Positions 1 to 6,441 of a DNA stretch of 7,315 nucleotides are shown piece by piece. The notes beneath the pieces were generated by a model. The model searched no databases. It saw nothing but the letters and a program-made list of their open reading frames with translations, and was not told the origin of the DNA. Position 1 is the first letter of the stretch, and every line of letters begins with the position of its first letter. Source of the stretch: an uncultured Bacteroidales bacterium (GTDB taxonomy: Bacteria > Bacteroidota > Bacteroidia > Bacteroidales > F082); contig CAMKAR010000103.1 of the NCBI GenBank assembly GCA_946410535.1, forward strand, positions 1-7,315, in the 5' to 3' direction. Position numbers and translations under genes: made by a program.

Positions 1-175
1 TCCGATACCGCCGCATGACGATGTCGGGCTTGCCTGGCACGCTCTTCACGTTGAGACGATAGCGGTAGCCATGCCGCCAAAGCCATTGCCTGACCAGCAT
101 CTCGGGCTTGGTGCCTTTGCCGTGGATGCGCGACATCACGTAGTGGCGCTGCTGTGGAGTGAGGCGGTCGGTCAT
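1..175 (-). CDS. vsr: Very short patch repair endonuclease Vsr, N-terminal part (cut by window start)
   Basis: Vsr nicks DNA 5' of the T in T:G mismatches left by deamination of 5-methylcytosine, which starts very-short-patch repair in the cytoplasm. Only the first 58 residues are in the window. They begin MTDRLTPQQRHYVMSRIHGK and include the family's early segment with Glu25 (KGTKPEMLVRQWLWRHGYRY) and the PGKPDIV motif. Asp51 of that motif sits at the same position as the catalytic Asp51 of E. coli Vsr. The zinc-binding and aromatic-wedge residues lie outside the window. The ATG at 175 is 4 bp after the TAA of the membrane methyltransferase gene, so the two are probably co-transcribed and translationally coupled. 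No Shine-Dalgarno sequence is visible. Vsr usually accompanies a cytosine-C5 methyltransferase; none is in this window, so a partner would have to lie beyond position 1. The family call rests on motif recognition and is fairly sure. Confidence 0.88.
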   Translation of the reverse strand, partial: MTDRLTPQQRHYVMSRIHGKGTKPEMLVRQWLWRHGYRYRLNVKSVPGKPDIVMRRYR

Positions 176-179
176 CGTG

Positions 180-851
180 TTACCAAATGAAAGGCAAAAC
201 TTTGTATTTCACCCGTTGTTTGTACTCGCCGTAGCCTTTCAAGCCTTGCTCCAAAACAGTTTCTTCGTTACGGATGCGTTTAGCTATCAAAGGGATATAT
301 AAAAGCATGATGCCGAGCGAAATAGGCGAAGCCAACACTAGAGGCATCATCAAGAAGAGGAGGGTGGTGGCCATATACATTGGGTGACGGACGATGCCAT
401 AAAGACCTGTGTCAATCACTTTCTGGTGCTCTTGCACCTCGATGGTTCGCGAAAGGTAGGTGTTTTCGCGCAAGACTTCCGCATAAAGAAGATAGCAAAA
501 CAGGAATAGTCCAGCGGCTGCCCACATGACCCAATTCGGCAGCACACACCACTGGAAGCGCCAGTTAAGACCTGCCACAATGAAGGCGGCAATAAATAGT
601 AAGCCACTCAGTGCCACCACAGTCTTTTGTTCCTTTTGTTGTTCCTTGGCATTTAAACGTTTACGCAATAGTTCGGGGTTTTTGACCATCATAACCAGCC
701 CTGCGATGAACATTGGGACAAACAAAATGCTCATCAGCAGCCAGCCTTGCCAATAATGGAGCGAGCCTGCGGGCAGAAAGATAAGCAGACCCAAAATAAT
801 TATGCCTATGAAGAATTTCGTTAGTGCTTGAAAAAGTAGGTTCGATTTCAT
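180..851 (-). CDS. Integral-membrane methyltransferase, isoprenylcysteine carboxyl methyltransferase (ICMT)/PEMT-like
   Basis: A 223-residue polytopic membrane protein. Hydrophobic segments lie at about residues 12-28, 36-57, 78-96, 105-125 and 162-190. The C-terminal half holds the hallmark of the ICMT/phospholipid methyltransferase superfamily: a GLY..VRHPMY motif (RHPMY at 155-159), then RxxNEE (192-197) and a GL.GY.EY.Q segment (203-211). In characterised relatives these build the S-adenosylmethionine pocket at the membrane face. Bacterial members are mostly uncharacterised and the methyl acceptor cannot be read from sequence. Bacteria lack the CaaX-prenylated proteins used by eukaryotic ICMT, so a lipid or another small lipophilic acceptor is more likely. 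The start at 851 gives a normal basic N-terminus (MKSN) before the first membrane segment. It is followed 4 bp later by vsr and preceded, after 114 bp, by sbcC. A -7-like box lies about 20 bp upstream of the start codon. Confidence 0.82.
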   Translation of the reverse strand: MKSNLLFQALTKFFIGIIILGLLIFLPAGSLHYWQGWLLMSILFVPMFIAGLVMMVKNPELLRKRLNAKEQQKEQKTVVALSGLLFIAAFIVAGLNWRFQWCVLPNWVMWAAAGLFLFCYLLYAEVLRENTYLSRTIEVQEHQKVIDTGLYGIVRHPMYMATTLLFLMMPLVLASPISLGIMLLYIPLIAKRIRNEETVLEQGLKGYGEYKQRVKYKVLPFIW

Positions 852-859
852 CAGATCAA

Positions 860-901
860 GTGTTGATGGTGCAAATGTATGAAATATTCCATCATCGACA
901 C
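860..901. repeat. Imperfect inverted repeat around the methyltransferase promoter box
   Basis: The left arm GTGTTGATGG (860-869) is mirrored by CCATCATCGACAC (889-901). All ten bases of the left arm pair, with a 3-nt bulge (TCG, 895-897) in the right arm. The predicted -7 box of the downstream methyltransferase gene lies between the arms. It could be an operator or a leader hairpin, or a chance repeat; no regulator is identified. Confidence 0.4.
872..879 (-). promoter_or_regulatory. Putative Bacteroidota -7 box (TACATTTG) for the methyltransferase-vsr unit
   Basis: Read on the minus strand this is TACATTTG, an exact match to the Bacteroidota sigma-ABfr -7 consensus TAnnTTTG, and it continues as TTTGCA. 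It would start transcription about 10-15 nt before the ATG at 851. The only upstream TTTG (907-910) is 27 bp away rather than the usual 19-21, so the -33 element is poor. The gap 852-965 shows no convincing terminator for sbcC, so read-through from sbcDC is also possible. Confidence 0.42.
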
Positions 902-965
902 TTCATCAAATAACAATAAAACGCGGGAATCGTCTTTATCTATTTATGAGACAGCTTATTAGTTA

Positions 966-3900
966 TCAACTTCTGACCGTGCTGGGACTGGTGTTTCGTA
1001 TCGTGACCTGACTGCGACTTTCGCCTTTCCTCTCCACCCTGATTTGCACGGGGATGCGGTCTTCAAGCTCCGTGCGGTGCGAGATGATGCCCACGCGACG
1101 CTGTTTTAGTCCAGCAATGTCTTGCAGTTTTTCCAATGTTTCCATGACGGAGTCGAGGCTTTTTTCGTCGAGGGTGCCAAAACCTTCGTCGATAAACAGG
1201 ATGTTGATGTTGGTTCCGGGTCGGTTGAGCGAAGACAGGGCTAACGATAGGGCTAACGAGACCATGAAACGCTCGCCGCCTGAGAGTAGCGTGGCGCTTC
1301 GCACCTGCTTCTTGTTGTCGTTGTCGAGCACAAGAATCGAGAGTTGTTCGTTTTCTTCGCTACAGGTGAGGATGTAACGTTTGGTGATTTTTTGCAGGTA
1401 GAGATTGGCGTTGTTCAGCAATGGGCGCAGCACATGGGTTTGCACCAACGTGCGGAAACGTGTCCCGCCGAAGTGATCGTTGAGTATGGTCCATTTTTTG
1501 AGCGAGGCAAGGGCTTTTTCCAGGTTTTTTGACGCCTGAAGGACCTTTTCGCGGTTGCGATCGTTGTCGTCCAATTGGTTTTGGATGGCTCCCAATTGCT
1601 CGACGAGCGTTTCCTTGGCAGCTTCAAGTTCGCCTTTTTGCATTTCGAGTGCCGACCTCTCCGGAAGGTCTTCCTCTTTTTCGACTTTCAGTTCTTCGAG
1701 GGCTTTTCGGATGGCCTTCTGTGCATTGGCGATGAGGGTATGTTGGCTCGCAATGTCTGAAAGGTTTTGGCTGATTTGTGTCATCAAGGTGTTCCATTCC
1801 TTTGCTATGTCGCTCGACGGATGGGCGACTGGGCTATAGTCCAAGTCCCATTCTGGATACTTCCCGATGATGGTGCCTTTGATGTTTCGGATGTTGTCAA
1901 TTAGCACTTTGTCGTGTTGGGCTTTTGCACTATTGCCGTCGCGACGGTTTTTTGTTGCTGTGTATGTCTGGGCTGTCTGTTTCAGCTGTGTCTTGGTTTC
2001 TTCGATGTTGTCTGCCCAGTTGGGGTAAACGGGTTGCAGCGCTGCCGAGAGCTGTTTGGCGATCTCGCTCTTTTTGGCTTCGGCCTCGATGGTTTTGCTG
2101 TCGCAATCGTCGATGGTTTTCTTGTTGTCCTCAAAGGCTTTTTCTGCCTTTTGTAGAGCAGCGTCGGCCTGCGATTTGCTGGTTTCCAAGGGCTTCTTTT
2201 CCGCCAAAAGGGCGTTGGTTTCCCTTTGCAGCGCTTCAGCTTTCTGCGAGGCCAGGGTCAGGGTGGAGGTTGCCTGGTCGTTTTTTTTCAGCCGTTCCTC
2301 GATTTGCAACGGATATTTTTTGTTGCGGTCGAATTGCAGTTTGTCGCCAATGCCGATGATGCGTTGGCTTTCTTTTTTGTTATCTTCTTGTAAGTCAGAA
2401 GCTTGTTGGATTTTGGATTTCATGGTTCCAGCCCATGTGTCGTGGCGGGTCTTGGCCTCGTTGCGTTCTTTTTCGGCTGTTTCCTTTGCCGTTTTGCATC
2501 TTTCCTTCTCAGCTTCGAGGGGCGTGATGATTTGCTTGAAATCGTCGGTTGTCAACAGTTCATGCTCTATGCCTTGGCCGCAGAGGGGGCAGGTGGTGGC
2601 GTGGTCTTTGATGAGCCGTTGGCGCAGGTTGACCATGGTCTCTTGGATGCTGCTGCCCATGGTTACCCATTGCGAGTTGGCCTGCTCGTAGGCCGCGTTG
2701 GCTGTTTTGAGTGTTTCCTCTTTTTGCTCCCAAGTTGCCCTGAGTTGCTGCAGCGTGGCGTTGTCGGCGTTGATTTCGGCAAGGAGCTTTTTGTGCTTTT
2801 CTGCGGCTTCGGTGTATTGTCGGATGTCGGATTGGAGCTTTTCGAGTTGGGTTTTCTCGTCTCGGAGTTCGTCAAGTTGGCGGTTGATTTCGTCGGGCTT
2901 CAAGGCGTCGCGCTCCTTGATTTTCTCGTCGATGGATTTTTGCTTGTCGTCAACGGCTTGTTGTGCTTGTTGTGCTTTGGTTTTGGCGGCTGACAGGGCT
3001 GCTTCCAGTGTCTCCACTTGGTCTTCGGCGCTTTTCTTCTGGATGCCCAATTGCCTGATTTCTTCAGCCTTTTCTTCCAGCAGCTTCAGTTGCAGGAGGT
3101 ATTCGCCCGCTTTGGTGTAGAGTTCGTCTTGTTCCTGGCGTTCTTCGAGCCACAGGGTGTCGGATTCGATGTCGGATTGGAGCCGTTCAAGTTGTTTTTC
3201 CTTGTCGGTCAGGCCGGAGGCGAGGGTGGTGAAGGTGGTTTTCAGTGGAGTGTGGTCTTCGAGACGAACGAGTTGTGCATTCGCGTCGTCGATGGCTTTG
3301 TGGTTGGCTTCTACGAGCCTGATTTGTCCGATTTGCTGCTCTATCTTCCCAATGTCATTCGAGAGTTGGTTTTTTTGCTTCTCGAGGTCGGCCTGCTCAT
3401 GTTTCAGTTGGGCCAATTCAGGTTCTTTCTTGACGTGTTGGCTTTCGCTGTCGTATAGTTTTTGGCAAGTTGCTGCCTGTTCCTTGGCTTTTTTGAAAAG
3501 GCTGGAAATGGCGAGGCCGTAGTCGGAAAACCGCTCGGTGTTGGTCAGTTTCTCAAGTATGGTTTCGCGTTCCTTTTTGCCTCCGATGAGAAATGAGGCG
3601 AATTGCCCTTGTGCGAGCATGGCCATGCGGCTGAACTGGTCGAACGAGAGCCCGATGGCTTCTTGGATCAGAGGTGCGATGTCGCTGTCTTTGTTGAAGG
3701 TGCGTCCGTCGACGGTAAGCGTCCATTCGGGTTTGTTGTATTTGATGGGGGTTCTGCCGTCGGCGTTTTTGTTGCCTTTGTATATGCCTAAGGCGAGCTT
3801 GGCAGTGTAGGTTCTGCCGTCGTTGCCTTCAAAGACCACCATGCTGTGGCATTCTTCTTTTGGCGCAATGCCCATCCGCGTGTATTGCTGTATGCTGGCC

Positions 3901-4157
3901 ACACGTATTTTCTCGCCTGCTGCGTTGACGAACTCGTTGTTGTTCACGTCGGCCACTCCGCTGAGGCGGGGCGTGGTCTTGTAGAGGGCCATCGCAATGG
4001 CGTCGAGGATGACCGACTTGCCCGTGCCTGTGTCGCCAGTGATGAGAAATACGGGGGCGGGCGTGTTGGTGTAGGCCTCGTTCAGGTCTTCTTCGAAGTT
4101 GATGTCGGCCTTCTCGATGGAGGCTATGTTTTTGATATGTAATTCTTTGATTTTCAT
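966..4157 (-). CDS. sbcC: Exonuclease SbcCD, ATPase subunit SbcC (Rad50-like)
   Basis: SbcC is the SMC-like ATPase that with SbcD processes DNA ends, hairpins and palindromes in the cytoplasm. This 1063-residue protein has every expected part in order: an N-terminal ABC half with Walker A GDTGTGKS (41-48) and a Q-loop region (MAMLAQGQF); a long coiled coil; a zinc hook CPLC (Cys523, Cys526) near the middle; the returning coiled coil; then the ABC signature LLSGGER (957-963), Walker B ILFIDE (986-991), D-loop FGTLD and H-loop His1027. The length fits the family. I chose the ATG at 4157 over an in-frame ATG at 4205. It gives the standard MKIKELHIKNIASI start, whereas the longer form adds a basic 16-residue tail and overlaps sbcD by 41 bp. 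The gene begins 7 bp after the sbcD stop, so they form an operon. The leader before this ATG is A-rich (AAAAAAGAC), without a strong Shine-Dalgarno sequence. The gene is intact. Confidence 0.96.
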   Translation of the reverse strand: MKIKELHIKNIASIEKADINFEEDLNEAYTNTPAPVFLITGDTGTGKSVILDAIAMALYKTTPRLSGVADVNNNEFVNAAGEKIRVASIQQYTRMGIAPKEECHSMVVFEGNDGRTYTAKLALGIYKGNKNADGRTPIKYNKPEWTLTVDGRTFNKDSDIAPLIQEAIGLSFDQFSRMAMLAQGQFASFLIGGKKERETILEKLTNTERFSDYGLAISSLFKKAKEQAATCQKLYDSESQHVKKEPELAQLKHEQADLEKQKNQLSNDIGKIEQQIGQIRLVEANHKAIDDANAQLVRLEDHTPLKTTFTTLASGLTDKEKQLERLQSDIESDTLWLEERQEQDELYTKAGEYLLQLKLLEEKAEEIRQLGIQKKSAEDQVETLEAALSAAKTKAQQAQQAVDDKQKSIDEKIKERDALKPDEINRQLDELRDEKTQLEKLQSDIRQYTEAAEKHKKLLAEINADNATLQQLRATWEQKEETLKTANAAYEQANSQWVTMGSSIQETMVNLRQRLIKDHATTCPLCGQGIEHELLTTDDFKQIITPLEAEKERCKTAKETAEKERNEAKTRHDTWAGTMKSKIQQASDLQEDNKKESQRIIGIGDKLQFDRNKKYPLQIEERLKKNDQATSTLTLASQKAEALQRETNALLAEKKPLETSKSQADAALQKAEKAFEDNKKTIDDCDSKTIEAEAKKSEIAKQLSAALQPVYPNWADNIEETKTQLKQTAQTYTATKNRRDGNSAKAQHDKVLIDNIRNIKGTIIGKYPEWDLDYSPVAHPSSDIAKEWNTLMTQISQNLSDIASQHTLIANAQKAIRKALEELKVEKEEDLPERSALEMQKGELEAAKETLVEQLGAIQNQLDDNDRNREKVLQASKNLEKALASLKKWTILNDHFGGTRFRTLVQTHVLRPLLNNANLYLQKITKRYILTCSEENEQLSILVLDNDNKKQVRSATLLSGGERFMVSLALSLALSSLNRPGTNINILFIDEGFGTLDEKSLDSVMETLEKLQDIAGLKQRRVGIISHRTELEDRIPVQIRVERKGESRSQVTIRNTSPSTVRS

Positions 4158-4164
4158 GTCTTTT

Positions 4165-5466
4165 TTAGTTTTGTTCGAGGAGCGAGATTTCTTCGTTCTG
4201 GCCACCTTTTGTTTTCTTTGCTTTCTTTGCCAGGTCTTCTTCTTTGAGGCGTTTGACTTCTGCCTCTATCTCTTTGAAGGCGTCGCGGAGGGTTTGCATG
4301 TCGAGTTTTGGATACTGCGACTGCGTCTTTTCGATGAATTCCAACGGGTCGGTCATTTGTTGGAGCTCGGCCACCTCGAAGGCGGGCTTGCTGGTGTCGC
4401 TTTCGTTTGCTTCGGGTTCTCCTACCCAAATGGTTTTCGGGTTGTATCTTACTTCGTTGCCGTATGTTTCCAGCAGGTCGTATATCTTTTGGTCGAAGTT
4501 GACGGAAAGGTCGGTGGAATAATGCACTTTCAATCTGATGTAGCCTTTTCCAACGGTGTTGCAGAAAGTCCTGATGTCGGCAAGGGCCGAGCTCTCGTCG
4601 GTATAGGCTTCGTCATGGGCCATGGGTAGGGTGTGGAAGTGGCGCAGTTCGTCGATGCGGAGCTGCCTGAGGGTGACCTGGCCGCCATGACGGTCAATTT
4701 CGACAACGCTGACACTGTGGGGATAGGCCTCATCGCAACTGACGTGGAGGGCGCTGCCCGAATAGCGGACGACAGGGGAGGGGTAGGTGATGGGGCCGTA
4801 GTTCATGTTGTCGTCAGGATGGCCGAGGGTTTGTGGCTTGTGGATGTGGCCAAGGGCGAGGTAGTCGTAGCCTGTGCCCAAGTTGGCTATGTCTTGCGTC
4901 TTAAGCGTGCCGATTTCGAAATCATGGCCGGTGACGTCGGTTCCAGTCACGGCGAGGTGGCCCATCATGACAACGGGTTTGCCATCGGCATTGTGCTGGG
5001 CCACGCGGTCGAGCACCGATTGCAGCTGTTGTGTACGGTCGCCGAGCATGTAGGGCATGGCAATGATGAAGCCGTTGGCAAGCTCGATGATGTAGTCGTC
5101 TTGCCAGCCGTTGTCGTCGGCAGTCAATGATGGCGCCACGCCAATCAGATGGGTATTCGAGAAGGTCCAAACTGCGCGGTCGGCATGGATGCGTGAAGCC
5201 GAGTCGTGGTTGCCGGCGGTGATGACGATGTGCATGTCGGGCATGGCTTTCTGGAGCTTGACGAACTGTTCGTTGAACAGCTTTTTCGTTGCCGTCGATG
5301 GTTGCTGAATGTCGAAAATGTCGCCGCTCACGAGCAGGGCATCTGGCTTTTCCTCCTTGCACCAATGCGTCAGTTGCTTGAAGAAATGCAGGTGTTCGTC
5401 GCAGCGGTCGTAGTTTTGGTAAAGGATCTGGCCTATGTGCAGGTCGGCAGTGTGTATTATTTTCAT
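4165..5466 (-). CDS. sbcD: Exonuclease SbcCD, nuclease subunit SbcD (Mre11-like)
   Basis: SbcD is the Mn2+-dependent double-strand exonuclease and single-strand endonuclease subunit paired with SbcC. The 433-residue protein carries the calcineurin-like phosphoesterase motifs in order: TADLHIG (Asp8, His10), SGDIFD (Asp49), AGNHDS (Asn86, His87), MGHLAVTG (His170) and ALGHIHKPQ (His207, His209). After the nuclease core comes a capping domain (about 215-330), then a charged, helical, lysine-rich C-terminus (about 385-433) that in this family contacts the base of the SbcC coiled coil. The start MKIIHTADLH is canonical and the next ATG would destroy the first metal motif, so the start is secure. 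No Shine-Dalgarno sequence is visible before it; the leader is A-rich. sbcC follows after 7 bp. A promoter box and two sets of direct repeats lie in the 217-bp region upstream. Confidence 0.96.
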   Translation of the reverse strand: MKIIHTADLHIGQILYQNYDRCDEHLHFFKQLTHWCKEEKPDALLVSGDIFDIQQPSTATKKLFNEQFVKLQKAMPDMHIVITAGNHDSASRIHADRAVWTFSNTHLIGVAPSLTADDNGWQDDYIIELANGFIIAMPYMLGDRTQQLQSVLDRVAQHNADGKPVVMMGHLAVTGTDVTGHDFEIGTLKTQDIANLGTGYDYLALGHIHKPQTLGHPDDNMNYGPITYPSPVVRYSGSALHVSCDEAYPHSVSVVEIDRHGGQVTLRQLRIDELRHFHTLPMAHDEAYTDESSALADIRTFCNTVGKGYIRLKVHYSTDLSVNFDQKIYDLLETYGNEVRYNPKTIWVGEPEANESDTSKPAFEVAELQQMTDPLEFIEKTQSQYPKLDMQTLRDAFKEIEAEVKRLKEEDLAKKAKKTKGGQNEEISLLEQN

Positions 5467-5537
5467 TTTTGTTCGTTTTTGTTTTTCGAGAGAAGGATAG
5501 TAGGTTGCCTTTCTTTTTGGTTTATTCTAAAATGCTG

Positions 5538-5569
5538 AAAATCTGCAAAATTAGAAAAATCTGCAAAAT
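5538..5569. repeat. Two 14-bp direct repeats, 18 bp apart, in the sbcD leader
   Basis: AAAATCTGCAAAAT occurs at 5538-5551 and again exactly at 5556-5569, a period of 18 bp. On the minus strand each copy contains TTTTGCAGATTTT, so the first copy overlaps the predicted sbcD -7 box and the second gives a near-miss box (TTATTTTG, 5564-5571). They may be duplicated promoter elements or a tandem protein-binding site. AT-richness makes some repetition likely by chance, but 14 exact bases is long. Confidence 0.6.
5546..5553 (-). promoter_or_regulatory. Putative Bacteroidota -7 box (TAATTTTG) for sbcDC
   Basis: On the minus strand the sequence reads TAATTTTGCAGA, matching TAnnTTTG with a TTTGCAGA extension. 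Transcription would start near 5540, leaving a leader of about 75 nt before the sbcD ATG. No good TTTG -33 element is found 19-21 bp upstream. The box sits inside the first 14-bp direct repeat. Confidence 0.5.
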
Positions 5570-5571
5570 AA

Positions 5572-5617
5572 TTGCATATTTTTCGGCACTTTTTTGAAGT
5601 GGATTTGCATATTTTTC
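5572..5617. repeat. Two 13-bp direct repeats, 33 bp apart, upstream of sbcD
   Basis: TTGCATATTTTTC is found at 5572-5584 and again at 5605-5617, a period of 33 bp or about three helical turns. Together with the 14-bp repeats next to them they fill the space between the terminator of the secreted-protein gene and the sbcD promoter. Role unknown; a regulator-binding pair upstream of sbcDC is one possibility. Confidence 0.55.
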
Positions 5618-5628
5618 ACGAAATGGCA

Positions 5629-5663
5629 TGAAAAAAGCCAGAACCTTTTGCGGCTCTGGCTTT
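5629..5663 (-). terminator. Intrinsic terminator after the secreted-protein gene
   Basis: A stem forms between 5634-5645 (AAAGCCAGAACC) and 5652-5663 (GGCTCTGGCTTT): 11 of 12 pairs with one A.C mismatch, around a 6-base loop (5646-5651). Read on the minus strand, the hairpin ends in a run of six T (5631-5636), as expected of a rho-independent terminator. It lies 20 bp after the stop codon at 5684 and separates that gene from sbcDC. Confidence 0.85.
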
Positions 5664-5683
5664 CATTTATTCTTATTTGCAGA

Positions 5684-6070
5684 CTAATTTCTTTCAATCC
5701 GACATGCCCCTGCTGATACTTCCCATCTTTTTACTCTTTTTACATCAAACTGAGAACCGTACCAGTATCTTTTGCCAGCAGAATATGAAGTTTTATATAA
5801 GTAACCATCTTTACCAGCTTCACGCCAATCAATAGTAATCATTTCCGAATCCTCATCCCCTGCAGTATTTATGTAATAAACTGTTACATATACTGTACCC
5901 GATGTAGGTGTATTGGACCCATTCCAAGTCGCTTGGCAAGAGATTTGATTAGCATTACTGACAGATACCTGAACAGCGACATAAGTATCATCGCCTACTT
6001 CGCAACTTTGCGCCTTTGCGCCAAAACCGATGCCCATCAAGGCAATCAAAACTAATAGTATTTTCTTCAT
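5684..6070 (-). CDS. Small secreted protein of unknown function (signal peptide)
   Basis: A 128-residue protein whose family I do not recognise. The N-terminus is a clear Sec signal peptide: MKK, a hydrophobic core (ILLVLIALMGIGFGA), and a probable cleavage AKA|Q after residue 20, a common Bacteroidota pattern. The mature part is about 108 residues, rich in aromatic, Thr, Val and Gly residues. Alternating stretches such as GTVYVTVYYINT and EMITIDWRE suggest a small beta-sandwich. Three cysteines (23, 45, 123) could allow one disulfide. Cys23 lies close after the cleavage point, but QSC is not a good lipobox, so periplasmic or extracellular location is favoured over a lipoprotein. It stands alone between an HTH gene (132 bp upstream) and a strong terminator (20 bp downstream). 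A -7-like box lies about 60 bp before the start and the GTTACC half-site array about 100-130 bp before it. Its codons and AT content look richer in A+T than those of the neighbouring sbc genes. Confidence 0.8.
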   Translation of the reverse strand: MKKILLVLIALMGIGFGAKAQSCEVGDDTYVAVQVSVSNANQISCQATWNGSNTPTSGTVYVTVYYINTAGDEDSEMITIDWREAGKDGYLYKTSYSAGKRYWYGSQFDVKRVKRWEVSAGACRIERN

Positions 6071-6131
6071 GTTTCTTTATGGCTGTCTTTATCCTGTCGC
6101 CCGCAGTTTTAGTTGTTAATTGATTAGACCA

Positions 6132-6139
6132 CAAAAATA
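6132..6139 (-). promoter_or_regulatory. Putative -7 box (TATTTTTG) for the secreted-protein gene
   Basis: The minus strand reads TATTTTTG, matching TAnnTTTG, 61 bp before the ATG at 6070. There is no matching TTTG at -33. The GTTACC/GGTAAC array begins 32 bp upstream of this box, where an activator or an upstream operator would sit. Confidence 0.42.
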
Positions 6140-6171
6140 CTTTCTTCCATTGTTTTATGGCTATTTTCTTA

Positions 6172-6197
6172 GTTACCAATTCGGTAACAGTTACCAA
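6172..6197. promoter_or_regulatory. Triple half-site array GTTACC / GGTAAC / GTTACC (possible operator)
   Basis: The plus strand shows GTTACC (6172-6177), GGTAAC (6183-6188) and GTTACC (6190-6195). Neighbouring sites are inverted, with spacers of 5 bp and 1 bp. The two outer sites are both followed by AA, giving GTTACCAA repeated with an 18-bp period, and GGTAACAGTTACC is a near-perfect short palindrome. The array starts 5 bp after the HTH stop codon and lies upstream of the secreted-protein promoter. It looks like an operator; binding by the adjacent HTH protein is inference. Confidence 0.55.
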
Positions 6198-6202
6198 ATT
6201 AG

Positions 6203-6412
6203 TCACACTTTTGCCTTGAATTCCTCGGAAAGGTCGTGGAAGAAATCGTAATTCAACGCCGTGGAAATGCGTTCGAGCAGGGCGATGTCGATGCTGTCCT
6301 TGCAGAAAATCCTGTGGACGTGCGTACGGGCGCAGCAAATGTCCTTGGCCAACTGTGTGGCCGTTACGCCTTGCTGCCGCATTACCTCTTTGATATGTTG
6401 CCCGATGTGCAT
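6203..6412 (-). CDS. Short helix-turn-helix (XRE-like) transcriptional regulator
   Basis: A 69-residue, single-domain protein that begins MHIGQHIKEVMRQQG. It resembles a set of very short XRE/Cro-type regulators common in Bacteroidota. The HTH proper spans about residues 16-37 (VTATQLAKDI as the first helix, ARTHVHRIF as the recognition helix). It is followed by the family-typical tail ID..LL.RIS..L..DFF..LSEE (41-64). No ligand-binding or dimerisation domain is present beyond this. Two adjacent cysteines (26, 27) precede the recognition helix and a third (37) follows it, which may be incidental. The start at 6412 matches the usual MHIG start of such proteins. The half-site array begins just after its stop and the secreted-protein gene follows, making it the obvious candidate regulator. 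The 231 bp upstream hold a large imperfect palindrome but no clear TAnnTTTG box. Confidence 0.83.
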   Translation of the reverse strand: MHIGQHIKEVMRQQGVTATQLAKDICCARTHVHRIFCKDSIDIALLERISTALNYDFFHDLSEEFKAKV

Positions 6413-6441
6413 GAAAAAGCGTGGAATTTGTTCAACTTGCC

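Noticed and set aside
852..965. A terminator for sbcC in the gap before the methyltransferase gene.
   Set aside because: No GC-rich stem followed by a T run is visible on the minus strand; the inverted repeat there surrounds a promoter box instead.
4158..4205. A longer sbcC start at 4205, adding 16 residues.
   Set aside because: It overlaps the sbcD 3' end by 41 bp and adds a basic tail not seen in the family; the ATG at 4157 gives the canonical SbcC N-terminus.
1054..5130. Many plus-strand open frames over the sbcC and sbcD genes, some above 150 codons.
   Set aside because: They are antisense to genes with complete motifs, have low-complexity compositions (Ser/Phe/Cys or Val/Gly rich), and show no domain or leader of their own.
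5538..5617. A CRISPR array or replication iterons.
   Set aside because: There are only two copies of each repeat, they are AT-rich and short, and no cas or replication initiator gene is nearby.
5988..6338. Minus-strand 116-codon frame across the HTH and secreted-protein genes.
   Set aside because: It is out of frame with both supported genes and covers the half-site array and the signal-peptide region without any domain.
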